From positions 1,710,582 through 1,774,581 of the forward strand of contig NC_133499.1 in NCBI RefSeq assembly GCF_025370935.1: a DNA stretch of 64,000 nt, read 5' to 3'. This DNA is from Choristoneura fumiferana. Its lineage: Eukaryota > Arthropoda > Insecta > Lepidoptera > Tortricidae. Of this stretch, positions 32,294 to 44,200 are shown one piece after another. The notes beneath the pieces were generated by a model that saw only the letters and a program-made list of their open reading frames with translations, was not told where the DNA came from and ran no database searches. The stretch's first letter is position 1. Each line of letters starts with the position of its first letter. A program made the position numbers and the translations under genes.

Positions 32294-35200
32294 GTGAGTT
32301 TGGCTACTTGACAATAGATGGCGCTGTGTTCAGTATTTATTACTTCTGGGAATAAATGAATGAAAGAAAGAAAGGACATTTATTCACATTCACAAAGACA
32401 CACAAATACGACAAAATTTAAAAATGAGAATAATTAACAAAAATAAAAGGAAAAAACAAACAAACATCAAAGAAAACATGAAATGCAACCAAATACACCG
32501 ATCAAGATGCAAAGTGTGACTAGTAAGACATTTACATACATGCAAACACGGTTTTATACTAAAATTAATGGGTTAAAACTTAAAATGTCATAACAAATAG
32601 ATGAATTAAATAACACCTAACTTAAACTTAAATGAATAAAATTTAAATGTTGTCATTCTGTATTAAATTTTCATATGTTCACACATATATTCTCTGTTTG
32701 TGATAGTAGTAACTTCATTATGGTACGGTAAAATATGGAAACCTAATAGAGAAATGGTTGATGAAATGTACAATTTTACTACTCATTAATAGATGGCGCT
32801 GTCGACAATGTTCGCTTGTTTAAAATATTTAAAACTTTTCCTACACAGGTTCGACGAAGAGTTAAGGAAAGCAGTTTTCCTCAACGTACGCGCCACCAAG
32901 GTAGTCGTTGGTATCGCTAAGGAATGCAAACATCTTAAGGTATGTAAACTTCTTGTCAAATTAACAAGAATAGAACGATTTCGGCGCCACCGTCTATGCT
33001 AAATCAAAAAGTTTGTATGCAGAATTATTAGTTCCATTTCAATATTTTTTCACTTCTCATGCTTGTAAAGTTCGTGTTTATGCTAGATCTTGTCGACATA
33101 CAATGTTTTTTTTATGCTCTAGTGCATAAAGTAAAATCTTCGTCTAAGATCAAGGCAATCAGGTGTTAACAGCCACACCCAAAAAAGTTTCTACATACTG
33201 TTTTAATAATTTTTAATTTGTATAAAACTAGAAATAAAAGGTACCTAGCCTAGTAAGTGAATAATGTTTCCACTGTTGTTATTTCAACTCCTCGCAATCG
33301 AAGTGTGTAAAACTCGAGCATTAAACCCATATTCCCCGCGATGTGTTTAGTCACCATCGGTGTAAAATGGCTGTCTCGGATAAAATGACTCGTTTTATGC
33401 TTTTGTTGTACAATCTACTATTTGTAGTACTATTTGTGGGAACTATGGCCCAAGCCCTTTTATTCTGAGAGGAACCCTGTGCCTAGCAGTGGCACGTTTA
33501 TAGGCTGGGCGTTGATGATGACGAATCAATCAGTCATGTAGTCAGGTTTTTGATACACTTATGTAAATAAGACTAGATTATGCTCGGGGCTTTGCCTGCG
33601 TGAAAGAATCCTACTAATATTATAAATGTGAAAGTTTGTGAAGATGTTTGGATGTTTGTTACTCAATGAAGTCCAAACCGCTAAACCGATTTGGATGGAA
33701 TTCGGTATACAGATAGTTTGAGTCCCCGGGACGGACATAGGATAGGTTTAGCCCAGAAAATTGCATAGTTCCCCGGAATAGAGATAAACAAATACAACGC
33801 GGACGGAGTCGCCGGCAACGGCTAGTAAAACATAGATAGATAGATTTATGTAACCTTTTTGTTTTTCCTTTTTGTACAATAAAGAGTAATAAACAAACAA
33901 ACAAACCGATTCACATCCCTTGGAAATTTCGATAACACCATCTTAATGCTACTCAATGACACTCAAAGTTATCATCATCAACAAAGACGTCCAGTGAGGG
34001 GCAAATAAAACATTATTACAAGCTTTTATTTAACTTGCAATGTAAATAGGTAGTACCTATAAGGTAGTACCTATATTTTATGCCTGTATGTATGTGAGGG
34101 TCAAATCTTGCAAGTAGAATTTGATCCAGTTCCAGTAGTCGGATTGACTTGAAATTTGGCATACTTATGTAAATTGCGTGACAATACTATAATCTGGTAG
34201 TCCTGCCAGGATCGTCTCCACATGACGGCACTCTTCAACGGGTAATGGCATCGATTTGAAATTTGGCATGCAAATGTAGTTTGGGTGACAATGTAAGTAA
34301 AGTAGACAAAAAGTACAGCCAGCAAAAAAACTTGTATTAAAAATTATTTTTTTAACAAAAACTTATTTTATCTTATCCTCATTTTTCCTCCTATTCCAGC
34401 TAATGATCCACATCTCGACCGCCTATTGCCACCTGCACGAAAAGCTTCTGGAGGAGAAGCCGTACCCCCCTCCAGCCGACCCCCACAAGATCATCGAGTC
34501 CATGGAGTGGATGGACGAGGCCACTGTGGCCGCCGTCACGCCCCAGTAAGTCCAGGGTTCTCTCATTTATCGCCGAGAATATTTTTTCCCAAAAGTTTTA
34601 TTTCACTAGCTTAAACTATTCTTAAGGCTCCATCCTCAAAAGGACATTATTAAAAACTCGACTGTTAAAACTTCTTTTTAAGGCAGCCGTGTTGTTGTTT
34701 TTTTAACTTTTATTTAACTTGCAATGTATCTTGTGAGTGCGGGTCAAATCTTGCAAGTTTAATTTAACCCACTTCTAGTAGTCGGATTGTCTTGAAATTC
34801 ACCTGATGGTAAGTGATCACCGCCGCCCATGGACACAGCTATAGCATTATTAGGACTGCGGGTGCGTTGCCGGCACTCGCCTTACTTACTTATTTAAATT
34901 GCGTGACAAGACAATAATCTGGTAGTGACATCCTGGTAGTCTGGCCAGGATCGTCTCCACAGGACGGAACTCTTCAACGGTTTATGACATCGATTTGAAA
35001 TTTGGTATGCAAATGTAGTTTGGCTGACAATACAAGTACAGTCAACAAAAAATAGGCACAGTCAGCAAAAAAAGCTTTTATTAAAAATTAAATGTTTACC
35101 AAAAACTTATTACTAAGTAACTAACATGTGTGACGGAAAACGTTAGTAAAACGTGTAACACGCGCGTGACGCCACACTTAACTTTAACCGGCTACTTTGT

Positions 35201-38200
35201 CCTACATTGTATGTTGCTGTCTTGATTGATAAAAGAAATAAGTTTTGGTAAAAAATAAATATCATTTTTAATACAAGCTTTTTTTGCTGACTGTACTTTT
35301 TGTCGGCTTTACTTGCATTGTCACCCAAACTACATTTGCATACCAAATTTCAAGTCGATGCCATTAACCTTTGAAGAGTTCCGTCCGTTCGTTGAGAGTA
35401 TCGTTCCTCCCTGCGGAGACGATCCTGGCCGGACTACCAGGATGTCACTACCACTACCAGATTATTGTATTGTCACGCAATTTACATGTATACCAATTTT
35501 CAAGTCAATCCAGCTACTGGAAGTTGGTCGAAATTAACTTGCAAGATTTGACTACAGACAGACAGACGGACAACGGGACAAATAAAAGCTTGTAAAATAC
35601 GTGCTAAATATTTTTTATTAATCTAACTGACGGATTACTTAATTACAATTTTTTAGGACACGCCTATTTTCAATAAATTGAACGTTACTTTTGACTGATG
35701 TTACAAAAATAAGCCCCCAGATTGACTGGGTCTGAGGTTTGTGTCTGAGTCAGACTGTAGATCAAATTGTCTGAGTCTGTCTGGCTGAAAGTGTCTGAGT
35801 AAGATTACCTTATTGAAAGTACAAACTGAGACATGGATGCACAGAAAAACCAAAATATAATGGTTTCACGGGATACCCGTAAAAGCAACAAATTTGGAGT
35901 TGAAATAAAAAAATCAAAAATACTCCAAAAAACCAATCACAAGGTTAACTTCTCTGAGTCTTTTCGCTATCCCTGAATTGTATGTGTGTTTGTCTGCAGA
36001 CTACTGAACAAGATCCCGAACTCGTACGCGTTCACCAAAGCCCTGGGCGAGGCCCTTGTCGTGGAGGCGTTTGACGAGATACCGGCGATAGTGCTGCGCC
36101 CTTCTATAGGTGAGACAAAAATATAGTATAATATAAATTAATCAATGTGTTATTTCGTTTTTTTTTTATTAATAATTTGACGACGAATGTGGCTGAATAT
36201 TTTTATGTTTTTAATTATTTTTCCTTTTTTATGTTAGGTACTGTTATTTTTTCTATTTAATGAACTTATTATTTCCCAAAAAAAAGTATAATTAATTTTA
36301 AAAATCTGACTACAAAAAACCACTTATAAGTATTTCTCTTGCAGTGATCCCAATCTGGCAGGAGCCCATTCCTGGTTGGACTGACAACATCAACGGACCC
36401 ACAGGACTGCTCATTGGTAAATTCCAGTTCTTTTATTCTATTCCATTCCGTTCCATTACATTCCTTTCCATTCTAATCTATTCCATTCCATTTTATTTTA
36501 TCCTGTTCCATTAAATTACATTCCACATTGCAACAAGATGGGAAAGCACCATTCCTATTTCTTAGCTGCCTACCAAATCTGGCTACGAGATGGGACTATG
36601 GCCGCGGTCACAAAGTCAGCTGGCTAATCTCGCTCGCTAATCCTGGCGTGAAGCAGCAGTGCTTGCACTGTTGTGTTTCGGCGTGGAGAGTAAGACAGCC
36701 GGTGAAATTACTGGCACTTGAGGTATCCCATCTTAGGCCTATAGGTTGGCAACGCATCTGCAATCCACCTGGTATTACAGATGTCTATGGGCGGTGGTGA
36801 TCTCTTACCATCAGGAGACCCACTTACTCGTTTGCCATCCAGTCGAATAATAAAAAAAAATCTAAACTTGACCCACTTTTAGGGGTCCAATTGACTTGAA
36901 ATTTGGCATACTTATGTAAATCTGGTGACAATACAATAATCAGGTAGTGACATCCTGGTAGTCCGGCCAGGATCGTCTCCGCAGGACGGAACTCTTCAAC
37001 GGTTAATGGCATCGACTTGAAATTTGGTATGCAAATGTAGTTTGGGTGACAATGCAAGTACAGTCAACAAACAGTACAGTCAGCAAGAAAGCTTGTATTA
37101 AAAATGTTTTTTTTATGGTTTAGTTATTATTTTAATAAAAACTCATTTTAACATCAGGTGCGGGTAAAGGCGTCATTCGCTCGATGTACTGCAAGAGCAA
37201 CAGTTACGCTGACTATTTGCCCGTGGACGTGTTTGTCAGCGGCATCATGATCAGCGCTTGGTATTGGATACAAGAAGGGTAAGTAGCCCAGTAAAAAGCG
37301 TTTTTTTAGGGTTCCGTAGCCAAAGTGGCAAAAACCCTTATTAGTTTCGGCAGGTCTGTCTGTCTGTCCGTTCGCCCGTCCGTCTTTCCGTCCACGGCTA
37401 TCAATGATACGTAGAAAGCTGTAATTTTGCACGGATATATGTAGCAACTATGTAGATGAAATGGTAGGAAACAAATTTGGGAAAAATTTTTTTTAGGATA
37501 AGTAGGTACCTCCCATAGACGTGAAGTGCGGGTGATTTTTTTTCTTGCCTAACCCCTTAGTGTGGAGTATTATTGGATAGCTCTTTTAAAATCATTGCAG
37601 AGTTGTAAAGATGACTTTTCGATTCAGTGATCTGTTTGCGAAATATTCAACTTAAAAGAGCAAATGTTCATTAAAATTTTGAAAAATGTAATGGTTACAA
37701 AATTAATAAAAAACATAATGATAGAGTTAGTCGAGAAAAAAAAATCACCCCCGGTTAACGTCTATGGGAGGTAACCTAAAAACTTTTTTTTAATTTTTTA
37801 ATTTTACCTCTGTTGGCGTGACTGATATGTATGTATATTCATGCCAAAGTACAGCTTTTTAGTACTAACGGTCTCTGAGCTTAGCCGTGGCGAAACTATA
37901 AGGGTTCCTAGTTGACTAGGGAACCCTAAAAAAAGAGCAAAATCCTTCTGTCAACAATACATCGAAGGCGAAATCTCATAAACAGCTAAGCGTTTACACT
38001 ATAATAATAATCTAACCAATTTAGAAAAGTTGAGAAACCCGAACATTGTCATTTCAAAGTTCCACAGGCTTCTGCTGTTCAAAATACTACACGACTCTTA
38101 CTATACGTAGTTACTATATAATCTTATTTCTACAAGCTTTTATTTAGTTTCACCTGCCCCGATGTTTGTCATCAAATATTGCAAATTAAATTTGATCCAC

Positions 38201-41200
38201 TTCCCGGTTACCGATTGAGCTGAAATTTTGCGTACATGTTTTTAGTGTGTCTGTATCTATATCAACAACGCCATCACGTTCTCACGTAGTAAAATGCCCC
38301 GTTCTTTTCCAGCAATCACAGCGTCAGGGTGGTCAACTTCACATCGTCAGCTGAGATCAAGGTGACCTGGTCCGAGATGATAGAGGCTGGCCGTGAGATC
38401 ATCATGAACCGACTGCCGCTCAACGGCGTGGCGTGGTGAGTTTCGATGGTGATCATGGAATCCAAAGACCCGCTAGTGGCTCTGTGAGGTGACTCCTAGC
38501 GAGTTTTTCGAAACAACTGAAATATTATATTTTTAACCGACTTCAAAAAAGGAGGAGATTCTCAATTCGAGTGTTTTTTTTTTTTTGTATGTTTGTTACG
38601 CGATAACTCCGCCAATTGTGGGCCGAATTTTTAAAATTCTTTTTTAGTTCTAAAGGACATACTTCCGAGGTGGTCCCATTGACACCAAGTCAGGATCTGA
38701 TGATGGGATCTTAAAGAAATCGAGGGCAACAGGGCAACCCTCGAATTTGTAAAGCACATCTATAGCGATTTTGGCATTTTTAACATCAAGTCAAGTATAT
38801 TTATATTCAGAAAGTATAATTTGGTGAACTAGACCCTGATAAAGATTAATAAAGAAGACCGTAGGTACCGTTACTCTGTTATTTAAAATGATATAACTAT
38901 GCTGTGTTTGAGCTCAATGGACTCGTTGTGAGATGCACTTTGGCTACAAATCACTTAAAACTATGAAAAATAAAAATTACAAAAGATGGAACCGACTTCA
39001 AAAACCTTGAAAATAATTTGCTACTAGTTTAATATCGGTGCCTCAGCACGAATTAAATTCACGAATGAAATTATTTTCAGAATTTTGAAATTGGTTCCAT
39101 TTTTTGTTAAATATTTTTTTTGTTTTCAATTCCTATAGCGTCGTTGAAATTTGCCACTTCCACTAATCCAAAAGTTTATGTATGTGTGTCATGTTGGTAA
39201 GGTTTAAGTGCTTAATCATAGTTTTAATTTGTATATTTTTTTTATGTCAGGTACCCTGGTGGCTCCATGAAGCACTCGCGTTTGTACCACAACATCTGCA
39301 TGGTGCTGTTCCACTGGATTCCTGCCATCCTGGTCGACACACTCTTACTGGTGTTAGGCTACAAGCCCGTGTAAGTATACCTTTAACAATGTCAGGTACC
39401 TTGCCGGCTCCATGAAGCTCTCGCTCCGTAGTTTTTTTTTATTCGACTGGATGGCAAACGATCAAGTGGGTCTCCTGATGGTAAGAGATCACCACCGCTC
39501 ATAAACATCTGCAACACCAGGGGTATTGCAGACGCGTTGCCAACCTAGAGGCCTAAGATGGGATACCTCAAGTGCCAGTAATTTCACCGGCTGTCTTACT
39601 CTACACGCCGAAACACAACAGTGCAAGCACTGCTTCTTCACGGCAGGATTAGCGAGCAAGATGGTGGTAGCAATCTGGGCGGACCTTGCACAAGGTCCTA
39701 CCACCTGCAAGCCTGTAGTTGATGGTCGTTTGTAACACCAGCGATATTCACCTGTAGCTGACCGTGAAAAACGTTTCCTTTCTTTTTGAAGACCCTATAC
39801 TGCACAATCATGAGGATTTCTCACAGGGCCTAAACTCGTCCCACTACAAAATGAGGGGCTTAGGATATAGATCCCACGTGGGTCAGTTCTAATAGTGAGT
39901 TCACACACCATTGATTGGTGTCCTCGTGGTAGTTTCTGGTGATGTTTTTTTTTTCACCGAAAAGCACATTTCAAAAAACTAAGAAGCATTATTCTGAAGA
40001 TCTGCTTGAGGGGCCATAGTTTTACGCACTGAACTACAACAGCTTGAAAACTAGTATTTCACATCCTCAAACCCTTCCACCAAATACGTATTTGGTGGAA
40101 GAGTTAGAATTACAATATATGGTAGCTTATATACCAGAATATTTCCTAGTCAATCCATGGTGGCTTATCTGAATAGATGACGCATTAGATAGACACCGCA
40201 GCATCCCACACCTATCGACACGATCCAGATAAACCAGTGCTACATGCCGGTATAAATAAAAGTATTTTTTCAGTTTGATCCGCGTGCAGCGCCGCATCCA
40301 GAAAGGGTTTGAGGTGTTCGAGTACTACACGACCAACCAGTGGGACTTCCAATCGGACATCGCGCAGAACGAACGTAAAGCGCTCAATGCTCGCGAGCGG
40401 CGGGACTACAAGGTCGACGCTGTCGGTGAGTGAACATGGGAGTCACATGCACTTAGTCACATGCGCTGCAAAGACGCAGACACTTTTGTGTCTATTTTTT
40501 TTCCCCGTCTGACTGGGGCAAAGGAACTGGCTCATGCATACATGTTTATTTGACGTTTGGGCTCCACAGAAAACCAGCGTTACTGCACATAATGTGCGGC
40601 AACACATGCTGAGTGGAGACCCTTTTTGGTATCCTGCCGTGTCACCTAGTAACATAGTTTTAGTGCTAGTTCTAGTCTTAGTTTTAGGTGGTACTTTTTG
40701 GAGCCAAAATAAACTTTTCTTTCTTTCTTTCTTTCTTTCTATTTCAGTCAATAAACAATGAAATCGATCCCCGCACCGACGTAAACTTCCATTTGGCACA
40801 TGAATCAAAAATTGTTCAGAATGGGCAACTGAAAACTAAATCGTCGGTTGAAAATAAGCAACCAGCATTTCGATATTTGCTATCGCGACCGGTGACACGC
40901 GCCCGCAATTCCCAGCTAAATTTTAATAAATATGAAGAACTGACTTCCATCCATCCATCCCAGCCTATATACGTCCCACTGCTGGGCACAGGCCTCCTCT
41001 TGTTCTGAGAGGAAGAACTGACTGACACAAGCCAAAGCGTTAACTAAGTTTATACTAAGCAGTGGGTCGCGCGACCAGAGGGTCTATTACGTATCGTTTC
41101 TGACGCCCGTGGTCACAATCAAATGACAGTTTAGTATGCGAAAACTGTCATTGGATTGTGATCGCAAGTGTCAGACCCTCTGGGCCCGTGTTATCTCGCA

Positions 41201-44200
41201 ATCGCATTCACCATCTCTTTCTATCCTTATCCTACACCGTGTAGCTGAAAGAAGTTGTGAAAACGATTCTGATTTCAAGTGTGCTAGACAATAAAGGCCA
41301 CCGGTCGCGGTCGCGCGTCACAGTCGCTAACATCGGAATGATATTTTACAATTTTACGACGCCGCGCTGTAGTATGCAGCGAGCGACTGCAAATGGGCAC
41401 TTTAAAGTCAATATTTCGCGGTCTGACCCCCCGATAGTTTACTATTTGTGTCGGATCGAACGCTCCTAAATTAGTCAAAAACGACACCTATGACATTTTC
41501 CTGCCTCGGTATGGCATCCGCCATCTTGGATCCAAAAAATAATGTTAGATTCGCATTTAGTGCTGCCAAATTAGTGGAAAACGACATCCATCATGATTTC
41601 CAGCCTTGAAATGTCATCCGCCATCTTGGAACAAAAAAATAATGTTAGATTTACTCTGAACGCTGCTAATTTAATCAAAAACGACACCCATGACGTTTTC
41701 CTGCCTCGAAATGTCATCCGCCATCTTGAATCCAAAAAGTAATGACATATTCGTGATAAAGTTGTCGTGATTAAGATTTTTCGTGATAAAGTCTATATTC
41801 GTGGTAAAGTCTTTTCGTGATATAGTCTATTCGTGATAATGTCTTTAGTGGTAAAGTTTTCGTGAAAAAGTTTTCGTGATAAAGCCTATTCTTGATAAAG
41901 TTATTCGCGATAAAGTCGTTCGTGAATAAGTTTTTTGTGAAATATACAAGGGGTCGCCAAGCTACTGCCTGCGGGCCAAGTCCGGCCCCTCTAATCCGGC
42001 CCACGGCAAGAAAGCGTTATGCGTTATGCGGTCTCGTATCTAGGTACCCCCTGAAGACTAAGTCTACTTAACTAATGTACTCGTATTACCCCCATGACCA
42101 GCCAAAGTCTTGGCCCGCACGAATTTACATTAACCCTTAAATTGGCACTGTGCATCACCGTGTACGTTAGTAAATAAAAAATCCTATCATCAATATATAT
42201 TTTTTTGAAACTTTTACGACTAAAAACTACTAAATAATTTTATGATGAATGGTTGAAAAAATATGTGACTTGGCAATAATTTAAATTAACGTCAGTGTCA
42301 AAAATAAGTTCAACGCGGCGTCGCATTCTAGTACCTAGGGAAAGTTTTATTAAAAAAATTCAACTTTTTTCTATGCAAGTTATGCTTATTATGTTTTGTG
42401 TTTTATGAGAAAAGGCTAAAGTATACGAACAATTGATTCTTTTGTGTACATTCAGCATCATAACAACGATAATCACTGTATATAACGTACACCACGGTTA
42501 CCGTCGCCAAGTTTGTGAAGAAGTACTTACATTCAACTACGGTAACCACCATGTACGTTGCCAACTACAAGGTGAATTAACTTCGGTAACCACGGTGTAC
42601 ATTACCAAGTTCCCTGTACATTTTTTTGATTTCAAATTAACGATTTTACGTCCCCTTGTTTATTTTAAAACTTTTTAAACAGTATGCTTTTCTTTCTTTG
42701 TCTGCAGTGCTTAACATAAAATCGGCCGCATAAGATTTTATCTTTAATTCCCGTAGAAAATGCATGTTATGATTGTGGCTCTAATCCGGACGAGGAAATT
42801 AAACCGCACGCACCGCCACAATTCGATTCTGATTATAGCTCTGATGCACCTTCTCTAAATTCTTCTTTGGAACGTTTGAATTTGCTATTCTGCCTTTTGG
42901 ATGAGCATGAGGTTGATAAATATATATGTATGTATATCCAAAACCGATTGAATTCTGAAAGCATGCACGATGCTTCTTTGACCCATTAGAGAAAAAGTTC
43001 TGCCCTGGCCATCCACAGTTAATATGATGCTTTGCCCACATTAAACTATGCAATCCATAGCCACGCCATCTACACTTGAGCGCGTTTCGAACTCAACCAG
43101 AGCTCATCTTCAGAGCAACTCATATATGCCCCTTTTTTCGCTGTTGGAAAACACGAAATTGCTTTCGACAGTTCCACAATATATTTGATTTGGATAGGTA
43201 CGAGTATTTAAGTAAATGTAAACAAACTTCAGTTGCTAGATTTGTCTCATTCAAGGATTTAAACATTTTACTTGTCTATCATTGTAATACTAACTAGACT
43301 AGTGTATTTCAATACAGACAGTATGTTTAGATAGTTTAATGGGGAAATTTCATTATTTAAGACACCAATTGACGGTGTCTTGTTTACATTTAGTTAAAAT
43401 ACCAATACCAAATATACCAAAACCAAGTATAAATGATGTTTTTTTAAATAATTTAGGTTTTTTTTATGTAAAAGTTTACTGCCTCATTGGCAGCGGTAAC
43501 CAGCGTGTACACAAAATAATGTTACTTTGTTCTTATAGAATTGGCAACGTGCATGGTGATGTACATAGATTTTCTGAAAAACCAATAATGCTAGATTTTT
43601 TTTTTCATTTTTCTGTAGACCCTAAGACGGTATTAAATCAAGGTACGATACTGTATCACTTGTTTTTGTATTTTTTTACTCTTGCCAATTTAAGGGTTAA
43701 GTGCAGTGTGGCCCTTGAGTCAAAAAGTTTGAAGACCCCTGCTTTATACATATAAATAATGTGTATTGTTTTTGTCCTTAACGTTTGTTGGACGTCCCCA
43801 GGCTTGGACATCTCGCGATACTTCGAGGACTGCATCCTGTCAGCGCGTCGCTACATCCTGAAAGAAGGAGACGAAACCATTCCCGCCGCGCGTCGGCACA
43901 TGAAAGTGTGAGTATAGCTGCTCCACTTCGTCACTTATTGAAAGAGAGAGCGCGAAGCTGTGACTTTACTTCTTATCATCATAAATAACCGCACCCCTGG
44001 ACACTAAAACCACAAAACACAGATAGTTCAGAAGTCAATCTCCTGTATGTACTTCACTTTTCATACCTACGCTCGGCGGTCGCTCTAACTAAGGTCAACT
44101 ATGGCTTATGCACCAAAAAACTATCGTGGTACTGGCACTCGTAGCTAGTTGTTTGATTTATTGTTGAGAATGAAAAGGGAACAATGGAAATATAAATTAA

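Noticed and set aside
39182..39415. 77-codon open frame over FAR-A exon 8
   Set aside because: Different frame from the FAR exon; a shadow.
43339..43755. 138-codon open frame
   Set aside because: Low-complexity AT-rich sequence crossing hAT-like and other repeat segments; no domain.
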